From: Umbilicaria muhlenbergii
Taxonomy: Eukaryota; Ascomycota; Lecanoromycetes; Umbilicariales; Umbilicariaceae
DNA: 64,000 bases
Direction of reading: 5' to 3'
NCBI GenBank assembly: GCA_000611775.1
Contig: KK106984.1
Span: forward strand, 2,018,580-2,082,579
Both the position numbers and the translations under genes were made by a program. The notes under the pieces were generated by a model. The model searched no databases, was not told the DNA's origin, and saw nothing but the letters and a program-made list of their open reading frames with translations. How positions within the stretch are numbered: position 1 is the first letter of the stretch; each line of letters starts with the position of its first letter. Of the stretch, positions 11,354 to 22,973 are shown piece after piece.

Positions 11354-12163
11354 CTACCGCATAACCGGCGGTCTCCCTTCCCTATTCCACCTCACCCGAC
11401 TACAAACCCACTCCACCGCCTCCCTCACCCCCGTCCCCTCCAACGCACTAACAGGCAGCACCCTACTATCCCTAACCCCGCCCCCCTTCTCCCCCTCAAA
11501 AACCCTGCGGACAAGCCCCTCCTTAATCCTGACCGTCTCCACGCAATCCTCTCGGTCCTGTTTATTCGCCAACACCAGCACCGGCACGCCCGTCGTATCC
11601 GCAGACTGCAACACAGACTCGAGCACGAGTCTGCACTCCTCGAGTCGGCCGGGCGCGTCAGGGTTCCCGGCGCGGGTGGGTGAGAAGCGGTTGTTGTTGA
11701 GGTCGTCCGGGTCGCCGAGGTCGGAACTGTCGACCACGAAGACGATGGCGTGGCAGCTGCTGTAGTAGCTCTGCCAGAGTTTGCGCAGGGAGTGCTGCCC
11801 GCCGATGTCCCAGAGCTTGAGGTACATGTCCGGCAGGTCGATGGTGGCGACGTTTTGGCCGACGGTGGGGACGGTTTTGGTGGCGGGGGCGGGGTGCGTG
11901 GGGAGGTAGAGGGATTTGATGGCGGAGAGGAGGGTGGTCTTGCCGGCGTTGTCGAGGCCGAGGAGGAGGATGGAGTATTCTGTGGCGGGAGGGTTAGTGG
12001 GTGGGATTGGAAGGGGAGGGGGAAGAGGTTGAGTGGGAAGCGAGTGCGGGAAGGGAGGGGTGGGGGAAGGGGGAAGAGAGAGGGGGAAGGGGGGAGGGGG
12101 GGAGGCGGGAGTACCTTCTTTGCTGGTGAGGTGGAGGTAGAGGGATTTGGCTAGGTGGTACAT
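11354..12163 (-). CDS. ARL3: Arf-like small GTPase Arl3/ARFRP1
   Basis: Two exons (12163-12115 and 11979-11354, intron 135 nt) encode 224 residues starting MYHLAKSLYLHLTSKE and running into EYSILLLGLDNAGKTT. All G-box motifs are present: P-loop GLDNAGKT, switch I TVGQNVATI, WDIGGQ, NKQD and SALEGTG. The Met-Tyr-His start without Gly2 is the hallmark of Arl3/ARFRP1. In yeast that protein is N-terminally acetylated rather than myristoylated, and recruits the Arl1-golgin system to the trans-Golgi via Sys1. An insertion of roughly 20 residues rich in Asp, Asn and Pro (LGDPDDLNNNRFSPTRAG) follows the FVVDSSD strand and lengthens the protein beyond the usual 180-200 residues. The open frame extends upstream of 12163, but homology places the start here, and the proline-rich stretch is intron. 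Confidence 0.92.
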   Translation of the reverse strand: MYHLAKSLYLHLTSKEGTPASPPPPFPLSLPPSPTPPFPHSLPTQPLPPPLPIPPTNPPATEYSILLLGLDNAGKTTLLSAIKSLYLPTHPAPATKTVPTVGQNVATIDLPDMYLKLWDIGGQHSLRKLWQSYYSSCHAIVFVVDSSDLGDPDDLNNNRFSPTRAGNPDAPGRLEECRLVLESVLQSADTTGVPVLVLANKQDREDCVETVRIKEGLVRRVFEGEKGGGVRDSRVLPVSALEGTGVREAVEWVCSRVRWNREGRPPVMR

Positions 12164-14274
12164 CTTGGCCGGTTGGGGGGGCAAGCTTGCGCTATGGCAG
12201 CTGCGGATCGATAGCAGGGCGTCTGAGCATGCTCTAGTGTGATCGTTGGAAGCTTTGCGCGTTGGGAATACGTTTGCCAATTAGGGCATGGGAACCGGGT
12301 CGTCCCGATCGCGCACTGGAATGCTAAGTGTCCAGAGCTCTGAATCTTGGGTAAAGGTACTTGTAAGGTAAGGTTGGCTTTAGCGTCCGTGGCGCGTTTT
12401 CGGTACAGGCGGAAGTATGCCTGCCAGCCTTACATGGCGTCATTCCCGGTTAAGCCCAAATCCATGCAGGCTTAAGGATGCCGATGCCTGCGATCAGCCC
12501 CACATCTTAGCATCTTGAATTGCTTGCCTCCACCGAGAGTGAAGCACAGTAGCACATTTCCATACAAGATGGACGGCCTCGATTGCATGAGGGTGGAACA
12601 TGCCAAGGTGTGATGCAAACGGGCCGACCATCCGCTACATGTATGCCTGGGACATCAGGCAGGCAGACGTCAGCCTGGCCTGTTTGCTCTCCCCCGCAGC
12701 TGCACCAAAACCATAGAAGGTAGGTATCTACGGCCTTCACGGTCTATCTTCCCGCTGCTTGCGCTTCTCGGTCCTTCCGATCCATCAATACTCATGCCAC
12801 ACCTCCACCGCCAAGTGAATCTTCTCCTCCGGCTCCAACTTCCAGCCCTTGTCATCTCTAGTACCTGCATTCCCTCACATGCTATCCCATCACATGATCG
12901 TCTTACGTTCGTCCCGAGTCCTCTCCCACCGCACAGTTGCCGCGGCTTGTTCCAGGATGCGATAGTGTCTCATTCCTGCAGCATCGCCGGCACAAGTTAC
13001 GAAGAGAAGCTGGAATGGAAAGGCAGGCAGCGATGATTGAGCTGCAGTCGCGGTGGACTTGAAGCTGGGATGGCCTATTCAGGTGCTGCTTTGACCGGGG
13101 TGAGCGTGCTGGCTGGTAGACAGCCTAGTAATCGCGACTCCTGAATTGCTAGTGGCGGCCGTGGTGGTAAGGAAATGGAGCTGAGGTAGAGGAATTGGGC
13201 CTTGGGGGGGGGAATGGGGGCCGCCGGCGATATCAATTGAATTGTCGCTACACGGGTGAAGGAGACGCTCTTCGGTGGTTTGGTACATGAATATCTGAGC
13301 AACCTGCGCCGGATAAGCGTGCTGTCTGGAGCATAGTGAGCTGGCTGTTGAGTTTCAGGAACTTGGAGATTTCGACGCTCCGTTGTGATAAATGGATAGA
13401 GGATGTGCCCATGAAAGACTGGGAAGGCAACATGCACAGAATCCTTTCAAGAGTGTCACCGGGTGTAGCTGATTTTGGGGGGCGGCACAAAAGTGTAGTC
13501 CGAAAAGTAGATCTGGCGAGGCAAAGATGGCCGGCGGCTGGATGGTAGATCTTGCGTTGACCGATTGATACAGACCAATTGATGCCAGCCGTTCCTGACA
13601 CCATACAAATTCACCTTCTCAAATTACTGATCAAGTGCACACATTCTGATCTCCGCCATAAACAAATTCCCATTCATGTAAGTCCCCCCATTCCTGTGGG
13701 AAAACTGGTAGTAACGACCCGAAACAACGCTTGCTCAAAAAACAGCCGGCAAACCATGACACACATTTGCGATCGCGACCCAACCTGACAAAACTAATGC
13801 TGAAACGCGACACCATCGATAGGGAGAAGGAAGATCGAACTTTTGCAGGGAAGCGGATAAAAAGTGCGACACTCAAAGTGAGTTGAGCGAAGAGGGAAGC
13901 AAAAGGAATTGCCACCACCATGCGAGCGACCAATACACGAGACATGTCCAGACACAAATCGCGGAGTTGAATGAAGCTTAAGCAAAGCGGCTGATGTCCG
14001 AGAAGCTGAGGAATAAAGCTCGGCGCCGAGCCAATAAGCCCTTTCTAGATCTTCAGGACCCAGCGTGTAAAGAAGCATTACAAGAGTTTTAGGGTATTCG
14101 ACTTTGAAACTGCCAGATTCAAAATCGCTGGAAGATGCTGAACAAAAAGCACGCCTGTCTTCCGATTGCGAGGAGATGGAAAATCGTGTTCTTGAGACGT
14201 CATTACCGAGAGGTTGTATTCGTGAATCGCTAAAAGAAGACGGCTAACCGACTTAAAAGCGGTGGTCGATAGCA
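12164..14274. other. Intergenic region
   Basis: This 2.1-kb region lies between the 5' end of the Arl3 gene and the 3' end of the Bni4-like gene. It presumably holds the Arl3 promoter. Overlapping short ORFs on both strands show no recognisable domain, and no repeats stand out apart from a 9-G run near 13205. Confidence 0.5.
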
Positions 14275-17009
14275 TCAGAAAAAGTGGGTGTAGACTTTCG
14301 AGTGTTCGTGGACTTCCATCTCCTGTACGTCAAGTCAGTAACAGTATGGCAAGAGAGTTAGATTGAGAGCGTACCATCTTGAAAGTATTCAGCTCCTCTT
14401 TGATCTGTTGAGCAAGCATAGGTGTGAGACGGTTACAGGTGGCTATTTCTCCGCGTCTATCATATTCCACACTCGTCCAAGTATCATGGAACTGTATCCG
14501 AGGACTGAAGCTTATGTTGCGAGCAATGCTGCGAGGTGTTCCAGGCATGCTCTTCGAGTCACCGCTTGCGAACTTGGCAATAGACATGAAGTAGTCTTCG
14601 CCTTCGATTGTGACAGAATCAGTTCTTCTGTGCCCAGGGCGTGGATGCTGTTCGTCCCCGGGAGTGCTAGGAGCACTAGAGCCAGGAGAGTCGCTGACCA
14701 GTGCAATCGGAGGTAAAGTGAAGTCCGTAGCTCTCGTGTCGGCAGGTCGAATGACAGGAGAGGAGCTTCCAGAGTCTGTGCCATTGCCTAAATAGTATTA
14801 ACAGAGGTAGCAAGCCAAAGAAGAAGTCTACTAACGTTTCAAGATTCCTTTCTTGACAGCAGCCAAAACTTCCGCTCGCTCCTTTTCACCCCCTACGATA
14901 CTTCGCCTAGGCCTAGCATTTTCGAAGGATCGGTCGTTGCGCGAAGAAGTGGGATCTGTGATTACACTGGCAGAGTCCAGGGAGTTTCTCTCCAACTTGG
15001 GAAACCCCGTGCCACCACCTGTCTGGTCATGTGGGTTGACGTTGACGTTGACCCTCTCACGCTCAGCCTCGACAGTTACCATCGCTACTTGAGCGATGCT
15101 GGGCTCTGGGACTGCAGAATCTGCCGCCGGCACACCGATAACTGACTTCGGGCGGAACAGTCCTACCAAGGATCTTGTGGACTTCTTCATGCCCTTCCCC
15201 ATTTTCCTTATCATAACTGACGCGGAGGACGCAGTCGATGAAATTGACAGGTTATCCGTGGACCCAGTGAAGAAGTGACCTTGTCCAGAATAGATACCCT
15301 CTCCAAGACCACCAGCCTCTTGTTTCTGAACGATAGCGGCCTGCTCAGCTTCATGCTCATCTTGGTATCGCTCTTTCCTCAACTTGGCACGCTCAACGGA
15401 GAGGGTATTGATGTTGTTCTCTGCCGAAGCTTTGCGCAACTCAGCTGCACTCCCAAAGGAAAAGGCGCGTCGTAGTCGAGACGGCTTGCCTTCTTTCTTG
15501 GCTTCCTTTTTGTTGAGAGCTGCAAGGTGCTGAGCGGCAGGGCTCTCGGGGATCGTGACATTGACGGCATTGGTGGCAGGTGTCAGAAATTCGGGAGATC
15601 TCGAGAGTTTCGGATTGGCAAAGGAGTCTTTAGATGAAGGCGCGTCAGGACTCATGGCAATTGGCCTCGACAGAGGCGATGGATTCGTGAGTCGCTTATG
15701 TGCATCTGAGGAAGCCCGGGGAGGAATGGTGACGAGCTTAGCTTCGTGTTTCGAAACAGGAGTGCCTTGCAAAACAGTGGGGTTGGCGGTAGTAGCGACT
15801 GATGCGCCGGCTTCTCGCTTGGCCTGTGAAAGTTTTATTAGCGACCAAAGCCAGATGATCGGCGAGGCGAGATCCTGTAATTTCTTGGGTAGCTCTAACG
15901 GGACTTACGGAGGATGGTCTCGTGTGAGAACGAGCTGAGCTTGTGCTCTCGTCGCTTCCACTACGACCGTGCGAGGAACTTGGTGGAGGAGTGGGCAAAA
16001 CCCGTGTGTCTCTCAGCTCGTGAGAAGTGAAGTTCGGTATCATTGTAGAGCTTTTCTGCGGCTGTGCAAACGGCTGTCCTTGAGATTCACCGGATTGGAT
16101 TGTAAATTCCACCGCTTCTAGACTGCTGGCACTCCTGCGTCTGTATCTCTTGGCTTGCTCATTCGACGGTTGTCTGTAAATACTCATGTCGTCTACACTA
16201 GACTGCCTGGGTTGTGCACCGAAGGCATGTCCACCTATGTTCGAAGTCATTTGTGATCCACGGTATGTTGAGGAAGGAGACAACAGCATTGGTGAAGAGA
16301 TATTGGGTTGAGTGAGCGGATTATACAAATGGCCAATGGTTGCCATGCCAGATCCAGACGGAGGAGCCGATCCGCCACTCACTGGATGGTTGTTCATTAT
16401 GGGACCACTTGTCTGTACACGAGCATTGCCACGTCTGTAGCGGTCTGGCGTTGACTTGGCAGATGTAGCAGACGGGAGTGATGAATTCAGGTCAATGGCA
16501 GACAAAGGTCGCGATGCCGCTTGTGCAAAAGCCTCAGTAGGAATGGAAGAGTCGTCTTTAGTAGATCGTTGCTGAGATGCCATATGCGGGTTCACGCCAC
16601 TGGACAGAGAGGGTGTAGAGGTTGAGCCAGCCATAGTGTAGCGTGGTCGACTGCTGTTTACGGGATTGCCAGTAGCACTCTGGTAAAAGTGTGGGAGCAC
16701 TGGTGCGGAGGAAGTACGGTTTTCCGGTCGTAGATGGGGTATTGTTGGGTTCTGACGAAGCGGATTTGTACCGTTCACTGGGTTGGGCGTACTTGCAAAT
16801 GGATACGGTACCACAGGTGACGTCGAAGTATGTCCCCGATAACTGCCAGTGGTCATGCCACTGTTGTAGAGATTCAGAGGTGCATGGCCATTCCGCTGAT
16901 GCTGTTGACCTTGGGGTCCATTCTGGAATGTCCCGGAAGCCGAGCTTGGACGCGTCTGTAACATTGTAACGGTTGTGGACTGTGGAAATGACTGCACAAG
17001 AGCGGCCAT
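14275..17009 (-). CDS. Bni4-like protein, predicted PP1-targeting factor at septation sites
   Basis: Four exons (17009-15909, 15823-14836, 14787-14369, 14322-14275) give 851 residues. Most of the protein is Ser/Thr/Pro-rich and predicted disordered. Conserved islands are a basic block (PSRLRRAFSFGSAAELRKAS), a coiled-coil stretch (LSVERAKLRKERYQDEHEAE) and KKGILKR. The C-terminus is the best-conserved part: ISFSPRIQFHDTW, then EIATCNRLTPMLAQQIKEEL and a final VHEHSKVYTHFF. This C-terminal block resembles that of yeast Bni4, which brings the PP1 phosphatase Glc7 to the bud neck for chitin synthesis; the SFSPRIQF segment sits where a PP1-docking motif would be. I chose MAALVQSFPQ as start because upstream codons look non-conserved. 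The assignment rests on remembered similarity of the last 70 residues, so the name is given with caution. Confidence 0.68.
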
Positions 17010-17475
17010 TGTACACGGAAGATGGCAAATTGATGCCGCGAAGCTGTTGACAAGATCTATGAATTTGTAGACAGGATTGAGGACTTGAGTATTGAGAAAA
17101 AGGTTTGTCAGCGAAGGTGGTGTTTCTGTGTTTAGGGAAGGATTAGCACATGTTGGTAACAGATCAAGCATTCTAGAAGATCAAGCATTCTAGAAGAACG
17201 AAGCTTTGTCTAGTGAGGACGAAGGGTTCTCTAGAAGGGAGGCTTTCGAAAGGGGGTCATGGAAAGATTGACGTACGAAGTGTGAGGGTGGAGGGACGAG
17301 TTCAGGGGGTTATAAGGATTGCAAAGATTGACAATTATGCCAATGGTCGAAATGAAAGGATCATCTCATCGTCCGAAGATGGAGTTGATGGATTGGCCAA
17401 AGAGAGTGGAGAAATTGACTGTACCGTGTGCTCAGCCGTCCGGTGTAAAAGGCTCCTGCAGCCACGAAGAAAAGT

Positions 17476-17514
17476 GAAGAAGAAGAAGAAGAAGAAGAAG
17501 AAGAAGAAGAAGAA
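17476..17514. repeat. (GAA)n microsatellite
   Basis: Thirteen uninterrupted GAA units lie upstream of the Bni4-like gene; on that gene's strand this reads as a polypyrimidine TTC tract. Confidence 0.95.
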
Positions 17515-18927
17515 GCAAAGACTGGCGGTGACTACTAGATGGGTCGATGATGGATGCGGACGTAGCACCTCTTGATTGTCCCAAGCCAGTCAAGAAGGCC
17601 TAGTCGAAGGTGGGAGAAGGGAGGCGGAGAACGGCTATGTTGAGATGATAATCTAGTTTGGCTCGTCTGGTCCCTGGGGTGTGCCGAAGCGAAGGCGAGA
17701 GAAGAATGCACTCCCTTCTTCCAAGGTTGCAAGATTGGAACAGAGAAAGCGACGGGAACGAGGCTGAAGAAGTGAAGGATTAGGGATAGGGAAGCAGTAC
17801 AATAACGGGTTTGGGTACTGAATGTGTTGTACTGTACGAGGATGACGAGAAGCAGTTTTGCAGTCGATCTCCTTTAGCCCACATGGGACCAGGAAGCTGA
17901 GAGGCTACAGGCTACACGCACACGCTCAGGCTTCCCAATAATGCAACGCCGGGGGACTCGGACAGGGGTCAGGCTTTGGCGAGGGGAGCAGGCCTGAGGA
18001 CCCGCGCACGCCGCGATCACTCTTATTTGTCTCCGCCCTGCCGACGCGTCGTTCTACGAGTCAACGCCAACGAAACAACATTGCCGTCGCCCACTAGGCC
18101 TGCTAGGTACGGGTCGAGCAACATTTGTGAGGCTACGAACACAGGCTATTGTTTGTTGTTCCCTACCCACCAGGCTCCCGTTTTGCTGCCTGATGCTCCC
18201 AAACACGAGGACCGTTCCGAAAGATAATCCGATGATGCTCAACTGAGCAGCTTGCATGTTCCCGTTCCCAATCAATGTTGTTCTTATCATTTACTCGTGC
18301 TCTTGTCTCCTGGTACGTACTTTTCGCCTGCACCTCGACGCTGGGCCGCCAATGTACGAGTCCCCTGTGAGCCAGTCCAGCCAGCGTCCCCTAATGCGGG
18401 CACCATGGCGGTGGTTCTCGCTATGCGCCCCCCACCCACCACGAAACATCCAATCTCATGGTGGAGTACTAATACTGCTAAGAAATCCTTAGCTTGCCCC
18501 GGACTGAATATCGTCATTTTTTGGGCGTCTACCTCGACTTCCGCTCTACTCTTCTGCCGGTGCTATATTAAGTCGCGACTCTCTCGGAGTATTAAGATTG
18601 TGTACCTCGGATCATGATTGCAGTCTCAGAGACTAGGGGCTAACGGCCAAATCTGGAGCATCCGGCATAATTACGGCTTGCTGCCTACTCGTTATCATCA
18701 TTGTTGATTGTCCCGCACTCCGCACTCTTTGTCTGCCAAAGTGCATCATGAAGCATTCGCACATGGCACCCAAGGAATTAATTCCAGTATCTCCGCCCTA
18801 GTCCTACCTTAGTCTGTCGTGTTCGGACAAAAAACCGCCCCACCCTCTCACCTTAATAGTACACGTAGCATATTACTGGATGAGGTCTCCGCGAGGCACT
18901 TGCGCAATTGCATGAACACTGTCGGGG

Positions 18928-18953
18928 CCAGCCAGCCAGCCAGCCAGCCAGCC
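18928..18953. repeat. (CCAG)n short tandem repeat
   Basis: About six and a half units of CCAG in tandem, in non-coding sequence. Confidence 0.9.
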
Positions 18954-20479
18954 TCCATTGATCTTCAAACCGTCTGATGATTTGCACATGCTTGAGTGAG
19001 CGGTTTGTACGACGCACTCCCACCGCTTGCTCTTGACAGTAGAGGGTGTTGGACTGCAGCTACCGACCTTATCTTACCTGACCTCTACACTATCTCCACA
19101 ATCTGGTGTCCAATTAAGCAACTAAAGCGAGGAGTGGCGGTCTTAACAGTCAGCATTCAATGCAAGCCGTAAGCGCGATCCTCCCAAGTTTCAGCGCTCT
19201 TCGATAAGCCATCGCTTTTCAATCTTACCTTGCCGCATCACAAATTTGACCTTTTTATCCGAGAGAAACCTATTCCATACAGCACATCCCATGCAGGTGC
19301 CGATCCCTCTACGCGGCTATCTGTGATTTAGCTGCAGACTGTCCAGATCCCATCGCCGCCATCTCCGCAATTACGGGGATTCGTTGTGGCTTTTATCAAT
19401 ACGGGCTTCAATAGCTGAAAGACGTCAGAAATATGATGCTTGACTCCAACCACAGGTATACCCTATTCGGGCCGAGTTTGGTGGACGGGCGACCCCCACT
19501 ATCTGCTAACGCCTCCTCTGAGTAGATTTGCGAAACGATTGGTGCTTTCCTGGGGGCGGCAGGCGCTATGATTTCGACATTCAAGGTTTAGCTGGGGGGC
19601 CTGCCATGTAATGACAACGAGATCTGTACTAAATACCTTAAGGAATTCCATGCTCCTGCGTATTTTGCTGCACACTGAAATCTTTTCCACGCAAGCCCCA
19701 AGCGTGTGCGCAGTATTGCCCCGCAATTTCTTGTCGTCAATGTTGTGCTACCATACCCGCGTGGAAGAACGAGTGGCGCGGTACAGTAGGCCGATGGACA
19801 GCCATGGCTTTGGCTACGTAATCGGCTATGACCACGACGAGCCATTACTCTTACCGCTCTGTCGGTGAGCCGCAAGACCATGCTTCCTCAACTGTGCTTT
19901 CCGTCTATCTCCAATATGAAAGATATTGGAATAGAACTAACGAAGTGCAGACTGTCGCAGATGCCTACAAAAGAAAAACAGACACAGACGTCTTGGGAAC
20001 AGGAGGAAACACCAAAGGATGGAATGCACGTGACTGTCCGGCATGGCTAACAGAATGGTCTGCTGCTCTTTCTCGTATGAGTATCTGCGCTTGCTTCAAT
20101 GTATGCTGATAGGCCTATGAACAAGAACCTAATATCAAAGTATGTATTTCAAGGCAGCGAGCTGGAGAAACGTCATAAGTTGTGACTACTAATCGCTTTA
20201 CTTTGGGGTAGGAATTCTGAACGGAACTCACGGCAGTGTGGAGAGGAAATTTCTCTGGAATTCTCATCGTGTGGTGACAGTCATGTGACGAGGCAAACTG
20301 TTAGTTCCCGATGAATAAAGGCAGTCAGCCTACGTATGGTAAAGTTGCACAAGCACAGCCTCCAGCTGAGGCGCGACGTGGAGCCCAACGACTGCGAGAA
20401 AGATGAAATTGAAACTAACCATCACAACGAGTCTTTCTGCAACAACTGTGTACGGCCCGTGATACTCCTTGGGCGCCTA

Positions 20480-21430
20480 ATGTCTGAACCCTTCAGCATC
20501 ACTTCTGGACTTCTGGGAATTCTAGGTAGTGCGTACATGATAGCAAAAGACACCCATGACTTTATCAGCGATATCAAGAGCGCGCCGAAGCGAATCCGCT
20601 CCTTGTCGGATGATATTAACATCTTCTGCTCGATACTTGCCAACCTCGAACGAGTCTTTCGTGAAGACGGCCGATTTAGCGGCGTACCAACACCTAAAGT
20701 CCCGGGGGCCCTGGAGCCGGCATTGGCGGATTCTATAAGGATTTTCAAAGAACTCGAACGGGTAATCAGTTCCTATGTCACCAGTTCTGGAGACAACCCC
20801 ACGCCGGTATGGCGTGCGTTTGTGTGGACATGGAACTCGAAAGAGGTCAAATCACTGACGGACGAGATGATGGCCCAGAAGGCAACGTTGAACCTTGCCT
20901 TGACCGAAGCTATATAGTGAGTTCCACAGACGATAGAACTTCTGCAGTTGAATCACAGTAACAAGGGAGACAGCGAGAGTACAATTCGGATCAGTCAAAT
21001 GGCAGAAACCAGTACGCAGAACCAGGAACATCAAGGCACTACTTTGGAGATGATACTACGATCTGTAGAACGAGGGCGCCAGGAAGGTCAATGCGAAACC
21101 AAAGGAGTCGACCTCGATTTCTGTCTACGCCGCTATTTTGACTACGCAGAGTCGAGCACTACATTCTCGTCGCCGCGTACAAGACCGACTTCCCCGTCGA
21201 TGGTAGGCAGTTCCGATGACGGAATGGAAACACAGCTTCAAGATGAGCAAAGTCAGTATCCGCAAGCTTACGGCGCTTCTAAGCCGTCTCAGGGACAGCC
21301 GGCCCAACCTCGGCAGAACGAGGGCAGTGGAGTGATGCCTGTTCATGTGTCCTACAAGAACAGTGGCCTTTCCTATAGTCGTACTAAGCCTATCCTCGAA
21401 GGCCCTGCTGTACCCGCACGGCTACCATGA
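20480..21430 (+). CDS. Stand-alone fungal NLR-type N-terminal domain protein
   Basis: Two exons (20480-20916 and 20959-21430, intron 42 nt) give 302 residues. The start MSEPFSITSGLLGILGSAYM and the following helices (KDTHDFISDIKSAPKRIRSL, INIFCSILANLERVF) match the N-terminal domain found ahead of NACHT, ankyrin or kinase-like modules in fungal STAND proteins. Exon 1 carries the whole helical domain; exon 2 continues it (ESTIRISQMAE) and then becomes Ser/Pro/Gln-rich and probably disordered. There is no NTPase and there are no repeats. The frame is open upstream of 20480, but homology places the start there. It may be a free signalling adaptor or dominant regulator, or the remaining half of a longer gene; the sequence alone does not decide. 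Confidence 0.72.
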
Positions 21431-22973
21431 ATCAAACCATTCTGATAGACATTACCAGCATTATCTCCAGGGTTTCCGCTAAAGATCCATATCATTGACC
21501 ATCAGTACTGAATATATAAGGACGTCCTCTCCAGCACTTGGATTTACGGCCATGTACCTTACGCATTACGATCCACGCACGCAACGCTAATTTCAAGAGG
21601 AAGCTTAATATCTGCCACCCACTAAAGGGGCGAGCTATTGGCGCCACACTTCCATAGGTGCTACAAGAGGCCACAGATACCAAGCGATACCAACACGCTC
21701 TTCAGCCCCGAAGGCACGCATGGCTATTCCGACAATCGAACTAGCCGTCCACGATTAGACTGGAAAAACTAATCCTGTTCGGAGGCCTTCAGACGGAACA
21801 ATGGCCCGCCACTCTCTACACTGACCAATGGCGCCGTGCCAAACCTTTCTGTTCACAGAACAAATGTCGCCATCGGCCGAATGCTAGGCATCTCAATATC
21901 TCGATGTGCTGTTTAAACTAGTGTTTTGTCGTTAATAGCTATATTAAAAACTGCCGACTCATTTCAATACCTTGTTGCGGCACAAAACGAGTAACCGGAA
22001 GCAGGTCTGGATGATAGCGTCGTGTGAAGAGGTATCGTAAGTCAGGCGAAATACGCAAGGCTTTTTCCACTTCTGTTGTATGCCCTTCAGTAGATTGTAG
22101 CATTACTCCCACCCGCTCCGGCCCGCGGGGATAGACAACCGCATACCGCACTTCGCAGAGTCGACAAATAGAGCAGACCAATATTGTAGAGCTCTGCCGT
22201 AAATAAATACCGTGCGTTGCCATGTTATTTATTCCTCATAGCCTGTTCTCCAACCTAAACTGTTGAAGCTTGCTGGATTAATAGCCGCTTGGCAGATCGT
22301 CAGCTTAAATCCTTAGCGAGAAGGCTAGCAGTAGAAATCCACAGCTCAGACCCTCCTTGGCTTAGCGTCGCTTCGCATACCACTAGACTCCAAAAGGCAA
22401 TTCTTGAAGTCGAGCCCGGAGGGTCTGAGCCGTATATACAGAAAATGGCCCTCAATACGTTCACTTTGACAGCTTATCGCTGGACAACCACAACATTCTT
22501 TAGATATCAGACTCAGCTCGGACTGAGATATGCCAATGAATTTCAAGGGAGCTTTTTGATGACTTTATCAAATATGTTGACTACGAAGTAATCACTTCAA
22601 ACGTAAGTCCACACTTTTCAATTTTGGTGTCATGACTATATATACGCCTATGAAAATATCTGGGAATGTTTTGACCCCCTGTTTTCTGTTATCGCTGCTC
22701 AGACTCTGGCCCACGGCTAAAGTGTAAGCGCGGGCAGGGAATTGGCGCAGCCACTAATGACTGACGAGTCTGAGCCGACTGAGACGAATTTTCCTCACTT
22801 GGCGGTCCTCGTCGCTTCAAGCAAACCCTTGAGCGGGAATTGCAAAGGATTTTCCAGCTTTTCTGGCGGCCACTGCTGGCTAATCATAAAGTTAGCTACG
22901 TGCAGTGGCTGCGACCTCCTTGCGGCCCGCTGGGCGACTGCTCCGTCTCTCGACATCGAAGCAACTGCGCACG
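21431..22973. other. Intergenic region with unresolved ORFs
   Basis: A minus-strand ORF (22223-21939) has a CSICRLCEVRYAV segment, vaguely like the Cys-rich start of fungal DUF3505-type proteins. A plus-strand ORF (about 22289-22591) has no recognised domain. Neither is long enough or supported well enough to call a gene. The last few hundred bases presumably hold the DUS1 promoter. Confidence 0.4.

Larger units (their letters stand above)
17010..20479. other. Long intergenic region upstream of the Bni4-like gene
   Basis: This 3.5-kb region contains a GAA microsatellite and a CCAG repeat, listed separately. It lies between the divergent Bni4-like gene and the NLR N-domain gene, and probably contains both promoters. 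No coding sequence is supported. Confidence 0.5.

Noticed and set aside
11157-11765. Pro-rich plus-strand ORFs of up to 202 codons opposite the Arl3 gene
   Set aside because: They are antisense shadows of the C-rich Arl3 coding sequence, which has all GTPase motifs on the minus strand.
12507-13957. Overlapping minus-strand ORFs between Arl3 and the Bni4-like gene
   Set aside because: Several frames are open at once on both strands, with no domain; consistent with promoter DNA.
21939-22223. Cys-containing minus-strand ORF resembling a DUF3505-type start
   Set aside because: The similarity is limited to a few cysteines and spacing, and there is no continuation into the rest of such a protein.
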